The notes beneath the pieces are model-generated. The model was not told the DNA's origin. It did no database searches and saw only the letters and a program-made list of their open reading frames with translations. Both the position numbers and the translations under genes were made by a program. From positions 17,623,702 to 17,687,701 of the forward strand of contig NC_134654.1 of the NCBI RefSeq assembly GCF_030463565.1: a stretch of DNA of 64,000 nucleotides, read 5' to 3'. Shown here in pieces: positions 38,111 to 52,360 of this stretch. Source of the DNA: Pelecanus crispus (taxonomy: Eukaryota > Chordata > Aves > Pelecaniformes > Pelecanidae). Within the stretch, counting starts at the first letter, position 1, and each line of letters begins with the position of its first letter.

Positions 38111-38526
38111 GGGGCACAGAACAGGTCTTCAGGTGACACCTCATTTACTGTTTGTCAGGCAGCAAACCGTGGACCAACACCCGCGCACCTCGGGCGGCGA
38201 GGCCTGCGGGGTTTGGTGTTTGGGGGTGCTGATGGCACGGTGGTTCTCCCTTCAGTGCCTTGCGAGGTTATCGGCATAGGAAAGGCAGAGCTGCCGTACT
38301 GGGGCCGTGCCCGATTCCCCTGAGCTCCAACAATCCTGGCCGATGCGAATGGAAAGCAACCGCCTGTGAGCTAGGCAGGAGGCTGTCACCCGTGACCCCC
38401 GTGCGTGGGTTCCAACAGAGCCCTTCCCTGCAGGGCCAGCGGCGGAGAGGAGCAGCACGCAGCCCTGGCTGGGGCTCTTCCTTGGCTGCGGAACGGGCTT
38501 TTGTTGGCAGAGTGGTAGCGCTGGGA

Positions 38527-38604
38527 ATATAGAATCATAGAATGCTTTGGGTTGGAAGGGACCTTGAGAGATCATCGAGCCCAACCCCCCTGCAGTAAGC
38601 AGGG
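38527..38604 (-). mobile_element. CR1 3'-end fragment, antisense
   Basis: ATAGAATCATAGAATGCTTT followed by GGGTTGGAAGGGACCTTGAG and ATCATCGAGCCCAACCCCC is the reverse complement of the CR1 3' end. Only about 80 bases remain. It lies in the 5' region of FBXW10, between the CpG island and the first supported exon. Confidence 0.95.
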
Positions 38605-39565
38605 ATTTTGTGAGCGCATCTTGTCCCTCAGGGAATGTGCAGTGCTGCAGTCACCCTCTGTTTGTCCCGGAGATCCAGATCTGCCTCTGCGCTTTCTCGG
38701 GTCACGCTCTCCGCCAGCCCACAGCCGGGGGAGAGGCCCAGGCCATGTCGGAGCTACCTCTAGGGTGCAAGCACTGTGGTCCAGGGGTGATGCTAAGATG
38801 GAGGTAACGTTACCCAGGTTCCTTTCTGTCATCTGCAGCAGTCTGGCAGCTCCCGATGCTGCTGCTCTAGCTGTTCCTCTCTCTAGCAAGTATGTTATTG
38901 CATGTGGCAAAATTCCCCACGCAGGCAGTACAAAGGGAAACTGCAGAAAGAAACCACCCAGCCAACATAACTGTTAATTGTAGCTTTATTTGCCTTGTGC
39001 TATTAACCTTCTGGTTAATACTGCAAATCTGGTATTGTTTAGGTCTCTGATCCTTCCAGCTGTATGAAATCAGTGGGCAAAGCTGGAGCGAGCACAGGTG
39101 ATGGTGGGAATGGGGTGTTCTCAGCAGCAGGAGATGGGGCCACATGGGACTCAGACCCATCAGTTTTATTCTGACCCAGCATCAGCCTCCCAGGGCCATC
39201 TCTGCCTCAGTGCCAGCCTGTATGGGTGCACCAGTGTGCAGTAACCCTGTAAATGAGGTGATCGTTAAAGGGAAGAGGACTGTAGCTTATAATGGGCTAT
39301 AGTTGACAACAACGTAATGAAATAAACTTCCTCATGAATTCTTCCGGGCAACACATCTCAGGAGGGATGGTTGTGAATTGAATGTTTTAAGTAATGAAAA
39401 CCATACTAAAGAAAGCACTGAAGGGATTAATTCTGCACAACTAGATGGGATGTATAGCATAATTTATTTATTAGATACTTAATATACTATTCTAACTTCT
39501 GCAATCCCCTAATTAAGCTCTAAGATGCCAACTGTAAGGTTTGACTCTGCTTAATTCTTCCAGAG

Positions 39566-42500
39566 GAAGATGTAGATGGATCATCTGCTGAACCCCAAAG
39601 CAGCTTCAAGGAAGACAGCTGTCCTATGCCCAGTGCCCAGATTCGATTTCCGCTATGGTCTGCTAGCACTTCTCCTGCAGCTCTTAAAAGTAAAACTTCA
39701 TCTGCAAGAACTGGCCAGCTTAGTATGATGGGTACCACTACCTGAATATTTAATACAGGGGTGGGGGCAAAATCTATGGTGTTTCATACCAGGACACTAA
39801 CAACTGGCACTGCCTAGGAACAGTTCTGTTCTGGGTCATTTTGGAAAAAAACATGGGAGACCATGGCAACAGTTAGCTGGAAAGTTCAAAGTGCCATGCA
39901 AGAAGAGGTGATGTCATTCAACAGATGCTTGTCTTTGCTCTGAGTCACTTCCCAAGCTTGACAAGGTGCTGACAGCATGCTCTTAGTAAAGAGATGAAAG
40001 ATATTGTCTTTCCTTCTGCTGATTGAGATGTTCTGCCAGGTGTAAGGTCTTCCACCGGCACAACCTGAATTTCAAAACCTAGCACTGTGGCTGGTGTTGC
40101 ACCTAAAAGGAAAGAAAGCCTTACACTGTGGGGGGATGACATTTGGCAAAGATGCTAGAGGTGTATGCGGACACCAGCAAAAACTACTAATGTGAGAAGC
40201 GCTATGTCCTTGGCATGAGGTTGTTTTGGTATTCCCCCTTGGAGTCTGGGACAGTCACCCTCCCATGCTGGTGACTGCTGTAGATAGAGGTGGAGGAGGT
40301 AAAATATCTTGTCATTGTAAAAACTGTCACACTGTGTCCCCACCAAGCTTGCCCAGGGTCTTGTCTGGCCCCTTGGATCACCTGATTTTTCCAGCCATGA
40401 AGAGCCCTCGCTACCCTTCAGGGCAGCGGTGAGTGGGAAGAGTTGTCATTCTCTGCCCTCAAACCCCACTGATGCAAACTGTCCTGCAAGACCCTGAGTG
40501 TTTTCAGCACTTTTCTTTGAATGGTACAGTACCAAAGGGATTAGCTAAAGAGTCAGATCAAGATCAACCAACTCTTGCAGTGCATTACTAACAACAGTAC
40601 CATTAATAGCCACCAAAGCTCAAGCGCGTACAAGACTCTCGATTCCCCTGTCTTCTAGGTGGTCAACCACCAGAAATGTGCTTCTGGCCCCAAAACACTG
40701 AGCACCTCATCCAGGAAGGTCCTGATGCAGAGGACAACTCACCTATTATGTCCTTAGCCGATCAAGATGACACTGTGGTTCCTGCATCTCTCCAATCACC
40801 CTCTGATGTCAACCAATCCAAGGACTTCATTCGCTGCCTGCCACCTCACCTGTCCATGTACATCCTGGGTAAAGCTGCTCTGATTTTCCAAGGGTGGCTT
40901 CCCGTAAGGGTAATGAACGGTCTCTAGTGTGTCTAGGGGTTTGCCAACCTGTCCCTTTAATTCCTCAGGGCTTTTGGATCAAAAATCCGTTGACACGTGT
41001 GCTGCCGTGAGTAGATGCTGGGCTTTTCTGGCCAAAGAAGTCAAGAGGGAACGTGTGTGTCAAAGCATAGTAAAGGAGAAGATCCTGTATTTGCAGGTAT
41101 GATGTCTGGGCTTCTGCCATCATTATGCACTTTAAGAAGAGTGTTTTTCTGTTACTGCCCAAGCCATTAGATGGAGGTGCCTTCACTGGAGGCCACCTCC
41201 CAACTTCACCCTGTTCTTTCTTCTTCCATCTGCAGAGCTAAGTCAGGTTAGATGTTTATACTGTCACAAATAAGTACAACAGAATAGCCTTTACTGACCT
41301 TTAGAGAGCCTGCAACTCTAAAAATGGATCAAAACATTCTTGTAATTGAGAAAACAGTGTTTGGTTACAAATGCAAATACTGGACTTCCAGGAGCTAGTG
41401 GAAATTGGGCAGAGCTACAATGGCTCCCTGAGGCAGCTGCGACAATGAGCTTTATTTGCTCCATATAGGAAGATGGGAATGCTAGATTTCTTTGTGGCAA
41501 GTCAGAGCTGGTGGCTGGGACACAGTAAAGCAGAAGTTCTAGGAAAGACTTGTCCTGGTTAGGACAGACCTGCCATAGACCAATCTAAGTGTAAAGGTAA
41601 ATCCCCAAAGAGACAGAGTTAGGGGTCTTTTCATGCTTTGATTTGTGAAGAGAGCATGGAAATCTCAGCTTCGTACCAGCATTCAAAGAAAGCTCAATGG
41701 AAGGTTTCACACATTACAAATGAATCTTAGATATTGATAACAATGTTTTCAGAGTCTCTCATCTCAGTGGGTTTGGACCGTGAATCAACTGCATGCTCAC
41801 CAAAGGTGAGATGCACTTTGAAATCTTTTTTCTGTTCAAATGGAAAAGTTTTGCAGCTTATTAAAAGCTTAAGACTAGAGTTTGGAAAGAAATAAAAAGC
41901 AATTATTTTTCACAAGTTACATCTTATACCAACAAAGTGGTAAATGCAAGCCAGGTCTCTTACACAATAACAGCAAACCAGTATGTGCAGCTCAGCTTTG
42001 CGTGTAACTTCAGCATCCCACGGAAATGCTGAAGCATCAACACATGAGCAGCATACTTTGTGCATGTGGGCTCTGCAGCGACTGTGTTGCCTCTGCTGGT
42101 TTATTCCAGGGGTTGTGCCCTAGAGGAGCAGTTTCAAACTATGCTAAAACAGTTGATGTGACAATTCCGCAGTTAAATGAAGAGGGAGATGTCATCGAAG
42201 TGAAAGGCCATGACGGGGGAAGTAAAACAAAGGTATGTTGGAAGTTGTTTGCCTTCCGCAGATCCTGTATTTCAGCATTTGGGGAGGAAGGAAGGCGTGG
42301 TGATCTTGGAAGACAGGACTGAATTTGGGGTTGCTTTGCTCTTCTCCCACTCCTGCTTCTGGCTTGCACTGTTGTGAGCAATTCGTAAGGACCAATGCTT
42401 GCTCAGCCCCTTCTTGCATGGGAGGGAGCCTGCATCCCTGAACTCCTGCCTTGACCTAGTGCATCCCCCCCAGTCACACGAATAACCTTGAGGCCAGAGT

Positions 42501-45500
42501 TGCTGGCAAGGCTGAGCAAGCATCACAAGGACACGGCCTTTTTCCCAAAGAATAAAGGGTGCAGCTGTCTGGTCTTCCACTTTTGCCATGGAACATGGCA
42601 TGGGAACAGCCATCATTTCTGCACTAACCAGGAAGTTCCTGCACCCTGGCTGTTCCTTACCTGCATTTTCTGTCTCTGTTTGTCTCATCACTATAGTGAG
42701 GACCAAGCTGATACATTTAATACTATGGAATAATGCTGCATTCCCCCCTCCCCAACTTACATTCCCCTATTTCTCTTCCCATCAGGACAAAGAAGACAAT
42801 CTGCAGGCAGCCTATCATGATCTGCAAACTGATACGATTCAGTTGGAAGAGAGAAACATCTTCTGTGGCTCCTACAATATTCATGTCCTCACAGACCAGT
42901 GAGTAGACTGCCCAGCTGTAGGGCCAAACAGTGGCTTCCAAAAACCTATCCCTTTCCTTGCAATCCTTCTGTGGGAATGTGTGGCTGGAGAAGGGTCTCT
43001 CAGCATCGGTGTTAAGAAATCCTCAGTGTCAAATCCAGTTATTTGTAAAGATACCAAGGTAAGTTATTTTTAAAGACATAAGGGTTAGCAACTCACAGTG
43101 TATCAGAAAGCATATGGGGCCAGGAGGAGCCTTCTCCCCTCTTTAAGCCTACCCTCCAGATGTAAACGTGACTATGCAGAACAAGGGACTTTGGTTGTGG
43201 TGCCCTGCAAAGGATTCACCTGCTTAAGTGTACTGCCCATCAGGCTGCTCAATGAGGACCATTAAGCATCAGAGAAATGCCTGTCACAGTCTTAGACCTG
43301 TTGTACCTTTTTAGCTGGCTAAACCTCATCTCTGTCACTGTTTCTTACCCAGATCAGACCAAAGCAGAATAATCCATTACAGTGGTGGAAACTTGGTAGC
43401 CATTGGCTCTGCAGACCGAAAAGTGAGGCTTCTTGGTATGTCGGGAATGAAAGAAGTGGCCCCTCTACTCTCTGGCCATGCTGGGAGCATCAAAGCTCTG
43501 TTCCTCAGTGAGAAGAAAGGGTTCGTTCTCAGTGCAAGCTTTGATCTCAGCATCAGGTGAGCAGCATGGGGACTGTGCCCTGGGATGCCTAAATTGGCAA
43601 ATTTAGGAAAAATGAAACTTTAATGCTTCCACCCCAATCTTTAGGAATGCTCCTTCCTATCATTTTCATTAGAGTAATGAAGGACAGTAGATAAGGAAAC
43701 ACATTCCCTACTCATACTGGACAGCTTCTGTTTCCCAGTTTCACCCAGTATTGAATGATAAAATAGCAAGATAAGTGTTGCACACATTTTCCTGAAGCAT
43801 CTTAAAACACAAGCTATGTTTCCCATAGGCACTTGCAGTAAGATTCTGGCCTTGCTCAGGTCAGCATTGAGTTCAGGGAGGCTGGGTTTCTCCATGACAT
43901 TTTAGAAGGCCCGTTGTGCTAAGCAGGCTCAACACCCTGGTACCTGCTGTACACTGTTCCTTTCCAGGTACTGCACCCTGAAACAAGAGGTGGAGATGAT
44001 CAGCTCTTACCTCTTATTTATCACTAAATCTCAAAAGTATCATGATGAGGGCTGAAAACCTAAACAGCAGGTTGTCTGGCTCTGGTATGGCAATTGCGCA
44101 ACTTCATCAAAGGCAGCATTTAACAAAAAGGGAGTTTATACCGACTCAGGCTCTGTCCTTCCTGCTCTTCCCGCTCCAAAAGGGCTGTTTGTTTAAGTGC
44201 AGGCTGGAGTTCTCTAGATAAAGTCAACAGACATCGTCTTGGTACCGGTCAGTAAAGAAACAACCTTATCTGTAAAGCTCTACATTTTAAGGTTAATTGA
44301 AGGTAACTAAGCCAAAGGTGGAATCTAGCCACATGTTTTCAGGCAGTTTGGAGGTAGAAGAACAATGTATATGGGTGAAAATTTAAGACTAAGCCTGACT
44401 TGATCGTTCCAAATACTCTGACAACTTAGTGGAATGACTCCTGATTTTAACCTAGTGTGTATGGGAGAAGAGCTGGACCTGTTAAGTAGGAAGTACTGAA
44501 TAAGCCATCAATTAAGTTAATCACTGTATTCCCTTTTCCATTGGTCCTTTGTAGACGCTGGAACATATACAGTGGTGCTTGTGTGAAAATTTTTAATGGT
44601 CACTGTGGGACAATCACCTGCTTAGATTTACACGAAGAGCAGTTTGTGTCAGGAGCCAGAGATGGGATGGTGAAAGGTGAGAGCCAAGACTAGCAGCTTC
44701 CCAGGCAAAGGCACCCAGTAGCGAGCAATGGGCAGAGTACTTGAGAGTTGTGGTGAGTGTGACACATGCAGTGTGTGAGTATGAAAGTAAGTCTATAAAT
44801 CAGAGGGTGAATTTTAGTGTCTCATGTTTGTGCTCTCAGAACAGCCTAAGCTGTGGACACATGCACATGCAAGGTCTCCATGTCATTGAATAAATTCTCA
44901 TTATTTCTGCTTTTATTCAGTTTTAATGGCTTTGTGGCTATAGGGCCTGACCAACTCTTGGGAAAGTGGTATCAACTTTCAGCTTTGCCAGACATTTCCT
45001 TATTATTAGCTTATACAATAAGGATTAAAATTATGTACTATTTTCTGTACTTTGCATTTAAAATTTTTGCCATGCAATTACACTTTTTAAGTCAACACTT
45101 GGCTACACGCAGAGCTGCAGGTACAAGGTGCATCTGTAATTCCAATAGTATCTTTTAATTCATGTTGTACTCAGCAAAACTTACCATTGGGGCATATGTG
45201 TTTTTAATATTTCTCTCCTTTGCCCCTAACAGTGTGGAACCTGGAGAGTGGGAAATGTCTCAAGACTCTGAGGCACCACAGTGCTGTTTGGGTAGTTAAA
45301 ATGGATGGCACCCGTGTTGTCAGTGGGTGTGACCGAGGGCTGGTCAAAGTCTGGTGTGTTGATACAGGCACTCTAATCAAAGTAAGTTTCTTAGGTGGAT
45401 AATTTTGTGCTAAATGGTCAAAAATCTTCTGTGCTAGTTAATCATAACTTTTAGCTTTTGCCAAAGACTTTCTGAAGAAAAAAATAAAAAAAAAACAAAA

Positions 45501-46517
45501 ACAAAAGCAGTCTAAACTGATAAAAGAAACTGCAGAATTATTCGTAAGCAAATAATATAAAAAATGATTTGCAAACAACTGTCAACTTTAACCCAGGGTT
45601 TGATTTGCCTTGCTTAACCCCCATCATTACTTGTTCTCTGTAGATACATTAATCTCTGCTCCTGTAGAAACATTCAGAACCTGGGAAGAGGGTGGAAGGG
45701 CTTGACTAACAGCTCTCAGGGTTGGAGATATCATCTATTAGCCCAAAATATGAAACTTGCTCTCAGAACTGGTAACAGTTTATAAAGCTGAAGCAGCTGG
45801 ATAGGTGCTCTGCAATTTAAAGATTGAGGCCAGAGTCTGCTAATTACCTTAGCAGGCATCCAGAATTAGTATTAGTCCACATCTGAGAGGAGTGAAGCTT
45901 TTTCTGCTTGTGGGGAAGAGAGTTGCAAATTGAGATGCATCTCAGATGCAAGATGTGCCAGCTCCAGCTGAGCTAAGTTTGCAATTGCCCCTTCCCCTAC
46001 AGTCAGGGCAGTCCACTCTCTTCTCTCCTGGGTGAACATTCAATAGATGACAAAGGTCTCGGTGCGGTAACATCTATTTAGCAAGTGTAATGAAGATGGA
46101 AAATGGATGTTAATTCCATGCTAGTAGCTCATCATCAACAACAAGCCCAGAATATTTCTTATAAGTGACTATAAAACTAACACAGTTATCACAGTTAACA
46201 TAGGGTGCATTGGTATACTGTAATAACACCCGATAAAACTACAATATAGCATGAGGCTCGTATTGTGAATGCCATAAGATATCTTGGCATACTTACATCC
46301 AGATTGCTGACAGTGTTGCACCTTTTTCTTTTACTTTGCAGACACTAGAGGGGCACCAAGGCCCAGTTAAGTGCTTGTCTTTTGATCAGTGGCACCTAGT
46401 CACAGGAAGCACAGATGGATACGCCCTGGGATGGAGCATGTTGGGAAACCTCAAGAGATGCCTAATAGCTTTCCGCCACCCTAAGTAGGAATCGGATGTG
46501 TTTTAAGTTGTATTCAT

Positions 46518-46559
<42 letters not shown>

Positions 46560-49500
46560 GTCTCCCTTATAGGAACACAAAATGCCTTAATTATCAGTCT
46601 TAGGATTTAAAATATCCCCACTTTCAACAATCTTCATCTTCAAAGCAGTGTCAGGCACTATGTGGTCACAATCAGTGTGTGTCAGTTAACACGTGTAACA
46701 ACCTAAAAAGCAAATATGCAACCGCTTCTTCACAAACAGGGATGACTTAAGACTGACAGTGCATAGACCAATATTTCAAGGATCCCAACTGGTGCGCAAG
46801 AGCATATCACGCTGCCTGGTCAAGAAAAGATACTGGCTGTGTCAGAGGTGGCTGAGTTACAGGCTGAACCCCACCAACTGTATATTATGTTATTTTCTAA
46901 TACTTTAATTGCTGATTAGAACTGTGAAAACTGTAGCATCATATTGTTTTCATTTATTTTCCTAGACATAAAAATGAAATTTAAAACACAGCGGATGGCC
47001 ATAACCACACTGGCTGCTCTGAGGATGCACTGCACTGGTTTGTTTGGACATGGAGTGATTATGAAGGACTTCACTACTAGGCCTTTTAAATATCTCAATG
47101 AGCTTCTTTGTTTAGCCTGTTGATGGAGGCAGACCTTTTGCACCTCCTCCAAGACCAAAGAGGTAGTTGATCATGTCTCCCTGTGAAAGCATGATGAATG
47201 TACCAACACTGACATGTCGTGTTTTCAGGGAGGTTCTGTCTCTGGAGTTCCTCTATCTCCGAGTCATCAGCGGCTGTGCTGATGGAAAGATTCGTATATT
47301 TAACTACCTGACTGGAAGCTGCCTGAAAGTGTTGATGGCCAACAGCAGAGGGGACCCTGTATCTTCTTTCTACGTTGCAGAAAACAGGTTGGTGACAACA
47401 GCTGCAATCAGCCTCTGAAACAAATTAGGTATCTTACACTGTAATTTAAATAATTGTGTCATTTTCCTTTTACTGTCCTTCTCACAAATAAGTTTTAAAG
47501 GGCTCTACTGCTTATTGACTGCTTCAATAACTTGTTTTTGTTAACAATGGCTGAAAATAGATTTGCTTAGTTCATTCAGCAATCTCAGATTTCCTGTTTC
47601 TATACAACTTAAGATATACACCCAACCGTAAAACTGCATTCAGAACCCAAATTTCTTAAGAGGTTGGAGAATCAAGCCAAGGCCTGACAAAGCCTTTACC
47701 TGTTCCTGACCTACTGTCTCCTTGTAAAAGCCAATCATGGAAAATCCTTCCAGGTTCCTTCACTTCTGCACCTCTATACAAAAGGTAGTTCCCAGCTTCT
47801 GTGTAAGCAATAGCTAAAACACTGGTGTGTTATCAATGCTGTTTTGGTTACAACTCTGAAACACAGCAATATATGGGCTGCTATGAAGAAAACTAGCTCC
47901 ATCCCAACCAGACCCAGTACACCACACCAATTTAGGTTTAAATGTCCCTAATAATATGGTATCTCCAGTTTCTTCTGGCATTGCATTGATCTAGCTCAGT
48001 CCATTGTTGGCAATTTTCATCCTAATTATTTTAAAACTAATTTGGCCATAGAGCTGAATGAAAAGAGCCCCACAGAGCTCAGAGTATGAGTTAAAATGTA
48101 CAGCATCTGATTGATGTGACTAATTGCTACTGCTTCCTTAAACAAGCGATGGTTATCTCAGATCCGTTTAAGCGCCCTCAGGTTTTGTATTGCACAGAAG
48201 CAAATGGGCCCCTTAGGTAGTAACTGTTTGTTAATGACATCTGTGCTTTTAACAGCTTTTCCTTCCCTTCTCCAGGATGGTGATCAATTCACCAACTAGT
48301 CTGCTGATGTTCCAGTTTGAGGATGTCAGGTGGGACTATACCTTAGGAGCTGACCGAGAGACGGTGGGGAAGAAAAAACAGCACAACGGGATTTCAAGCA
48401 GAACACCGCTTCACCTTCAGCGAACCAAATGCCACGACCGCAGGCAGATGCATCGACTTGCTCTGGAAACACAAGATGCTGACCAGCTCACGCTGTCTTC
48501 CTGGATTCACTGCCGGTCACCGAAAGGCTGTGGAGCATCTCAAAGTACTACATAAAGCCTCTGCAATACCCCGGCATCGCTTTCTAAAATGAGTTAGAAA
48601 TAGTTTCAAGTACCCACTGCCTTCATCTGAATCAATATACAGACTCTCTGCTTTTTTAAAGTGCAGTCTGGTAGATACGCTGTTGCATTTCAATAGTTCT
48701 GTCACTTCCAGGCTTTTGTAAAAACTTTGTACCTTTTTAGAAAGGTTTGGTATAAATTCAACACATTTGTCAAGACAGGCACTGTCACTTTCTAACTGAG
48801 TAATAGAGTAATCAGTAGTAGTATTCATATTCTTACAGCTGGCATGCATGGAAACATGCCGCTGATTCAGTACTTGAATTATTTATGAGAAAATACTCTA
48901 GAAAGTCATAGGACACCTGCATTCAGGATCTGCCATCACCAGGAAACACAATTGCACATAAGCAGGCACCTTTTAAACTATAACTTCATGAAATTTTTTT
49001 TTTTAAATCAGCAGTTATTTAATACAACACGTATCACAAGTCCTCCAGCTCTACAATCAAACTTTGTATTGCAGATAAACTCATAGGCTAACAAAGTTTT
49101 CATGCTTTTAAGGCCATCAGATGCTAATCTCCTTGATGCAGCTCTACTTGGTAAAAGATGTAGCATTTGTAGAAACAGGAAACAAACAGGGAGCGCGATA
49201 TATTTTAATTTTAGTGGGAAAAAAGTATGGGTTGTGTATACATAACATTTTAAAAAATCAACATATGCTATCATCTTTGAATTCTGTGAGGTTTTGTGCC
49301 AATCACATATCTTTGGATTATTTCTAATACCTAGACCTTTAGAAGATGTGGTAAGAGGCAAAACAGTAACCAAAGACTTGAAATCCCATCAGTTATGAAG
49401 ATTTTATTTAATAAAAAAAAAGTTTAACACCAGCAAAGTTGAGATGACTTTTTCTTCTGTTTTCTAGCTCTCTGTTATGAACTGATGAAATCAGCAGCTT

Positions 49501-52085
49501 GCCAGCAACAGCAACATTTTCTCAAGATCGACAAGGCTTTTCATATTCAGGCAGAGCAGCAGAAAAAGCTTTTCATTCCTGGCACCAAACAACCCCATGC
49601 CTTTGCCTCAGGAAAGTCAGCGAGAGCGCATTCTGCAAGAATCCTAGCAGATACTGGTAAGGACTCTTTGCAGCTAGGTAGGACAGTAATTCTTCAGACA
49701 AGTGCACCTAAGATAACTGAATGGATTAAACAAAAGGTAAGGATTTCTAGAAGACAGGCCCATTCTGCACGGAAGGTTTGCAGTGGTAAAACGGATCACT
49801 TGCAGAGCCTGTTATAGCTACAGAAGCTGCTTTAGATCAATTAAATAAACAGGACAAGTGATCAGCTCTAGCTATGAAGCCCAGTTCTCTGGTATCTAGG
49901 TTTTCTTTTACTGTATCCTTATTCTATTTTTTATTTCTTTAACAGGTGAAAGAGAATTGTGTACAAAAATTATTCAAGTACTTGGTATTTAATCAATAGC
50001 AGTAACTCAGAAAGCTGTTCCATGTAAATTGTCTCAGCCAGCAACAATGTGGCAACCTGAAACTTGAAAATGAGATAGTACTGAGATCACAGACATGGTC
50101 TGTGGCCATATGGCATTTGTCTCAGGTAAATTTTTCTCAGGTTCTATGTGCAGAATCTGTTGGGATCTTACAATTTAAGACATTCTCTGAAATCTTACAG
50201 CTCTTCTGAAGTACCAATTGAAAGTCTCTAACCCCCAAATTCTGGTGTTTGTAACTAAGATGCAGGGTCATGTGTATGTGCAGATTAAACGGTTCTAAAT
50301 TCTGTGAACAAGGAACAAGCAGTAATTTTCATTAGTTTGTTTTGCTGTATTCTGCCTTCCTGCACTGTAACTTAATGTTCTCTGAAATACATTTCCAGAG
50401 GGCAGAAGTTTCAGTTAACCAGTCTGGAAAAACAGAATTGTATTGCAAAGCAATGATACGTGAACAGCATGACATTGCAAAGCAAAGTGACAAATGAATC
50501 GCTATGGCAAGGCCACGGGACTGAGTGTCTTAGTCTGTGTCATAATCCCCATCTAATTCTTAGTCAAGGGCATAATCACACAATCCATCTTGATGTGTCT
50601 GTCATACAGCACAGGTCACTCCCTGCATCCCTTGAGGCAGCAAAGCCAGGCTATGAAGCATGTTTTGAGATTTCCAGTTCAAGTGCAGCTCTGAGTAGTG
50701 ATGGTTCAAAGTGGTTCTCTGGTGTTGGCTACTTCAAAGATTTTTGCCAGGAACTGACTTGTCTTGAAGCCTTTTCCCAATGCACAAACTGCAGGACAAG
50801 AAAGGGGTGCACGGGATGAGGTGGTGGGAACCTCATTCCTTTTAGAAACCATGGTTTCAAACAAGGCGGATACCAAGCCATCCACACGCAAATACAATGT
50901 ATGTTACAGAATCTGACTTTAGTTTAACCTGTACAGGCTATGGCAAGGAACACTTCTCAGTCAGCCAGGACAGAGTTACCTCTGATGCTGGCAGCATCAC
51001 CAGTGAGGCCAAGGATGAGCAAACTGAAATGGGCACCATTGGCTTGTAGCTTCCTACGCTGCCTCTTCTGCAGATAAGCCTGGACTGCCCATATACCTGT
51101 CAATCCAGCAGCCATCCCTGGTCTTACTCAGAGTACTACCCTGCCAACAGCAATCACAAAAACTATCCTCAACTCCAAATGTGTTGTTTTATTTTTGGAA
51201 ACAGATGGAAGATCTGAACATGGCCCTTTTCTCCATGTACCTGCACATCCTGACAGGGCGGAAGCCACTTTGCAGCACGAAAAGAGAGGAGGCCCAAGTT
51301 GTCCAATGTCCCTTGACAAGTTCCTCTTAACAGTCAGCATGCTGCAGAACACCTGCAAGTCAGCCCCAGTCAGTTCCAGCATTAATCACGCTGCAAAAGT
51401 CAAGGAAGCATGGGAACCTCCACAGGAACATCAGCAACACCACCCTGAAAAGGTACAAATATACAAAACCCCTCTGCAACACAAAAAGGATCAGACAGTC
51501 CAGCTCCAACACGTGAGATTGCACAGTGATTCTCTGACTATGAAAAGGATTTCTATACCCTTTGAAACCAAAATGCTGCAGCTCAAGCTGAAAAACTCTT
51601 TGCATGGACCCACTGTGAATTCCTCCATCCCTCCTCCCTCTGTTGTACGTCCCAAGACTTGTTGTGGTTTGCTGCAAGAAAAGAAAGCTCGGGGTGGTCA
51701 GGGCAAAGTCATTTCTCTCCCTGAAGATGAGGTTCAGCTTATCGATCCCTTTACAGCTTCTTCTGAACTGATCAAATCAACACGTGGGATGATCGCACAA
51801 ATGAAAAATGAAGCGGTTTCCAGGAGAAAAAAGCCTTTTTGTCCGCGTGCTGCAGACCCTTCCTGGAGTAACAGTGGGTTCAGGCTTCTGACAGGAAAAC
51901 AGAAGGAGGTGTATGAGGCAGCTACTGTAGCTCAGTATCAGGCACACCAGACAAAGCTCATAGAAGACCAGCAAAGAGCACGCAAGAAGGCCTGGTTAAG
52001 GAAAATTAAAGGCCTACCTATAGACTCTTTTACTGGGGAGGGGAAAATAGCTGCTCCTGAACTTGGGCTTAATACATTTATCTGA
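39566..52085 (+). CDS. FBXW10: FBXW10 (F-box and WD40 repeat protein 10)
   Basis: Exons: 39566-39722 (the start could be 39564), 40659-40868, 40969-41096, 42110-42232, 42786-42898, 43353-43556, 44555-44676, 45233-45381, 46342-46484, 47229-47387, 48276-48544 (end tentative), 49468-49736, 50399-50486 (end tentative) and 51205-52085. The phases close over about 1,004 codons, against about 1,052 in human. The F-box (RCLPPHLSMYILGLLDQKS) spans the second and third exons. Exons 42786-48276 hold the WD40 propeller: IIHYSGGNLVAIGS, GHAGSIKALFLSEK, GHCGTITCLDL, GHQGPVKCLSFDQWHL, VISGCADGKIRIFNYLTG, each paralleling human FBXW10. The last exon gives a basic helical tail (GFRLLTGKQKEVYEAA, KIKGLPIDSFT) ending GLNTFI. 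F-box proteins act as SCF ubiquitin-ligase substrate receptors; the substrate here is unknown. The N-terminus is unresolved and seems shorter than in human. FBXW10 beside TVP23B matches human synteny. Confidence 0.9.
46525..46557. repeat. Poly(A) run of 33 in an FBXW10 intron
   Basis: An uninterrupted run of 33 A begins 40 bases after the donor of the exon at 46342-46484. Such a run is a common slippage and assembly-error site. No retrocopy body precedes it, because the sequence to its left is exon and splice donor. Confidence 0.9.
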
Positions 52086-52360
52086 GGTAATCCCTTAGTC
52101 CGACAACCAACTGGTATCTGAGGGTTCTGGTGTCCAGCTGAGTCTGCCACATCAAGGTCCCTGTGGTTTCTAAGCATAAAAGACATCTCCACTGTGTTTT
52201 TCTACAAGATATTATTGGCATATTTAGCTGTTTCTCAAGGCAGTGAATGGACTGAGTCCTCTCCTGGATTTATCTTGCTAGACCTGCTGTTACTACAGAC
52301 CCAGCACTGTTTGACACTAACACAGCTCAATATATGGCTCAACTGTGTGTGAATAATAAT

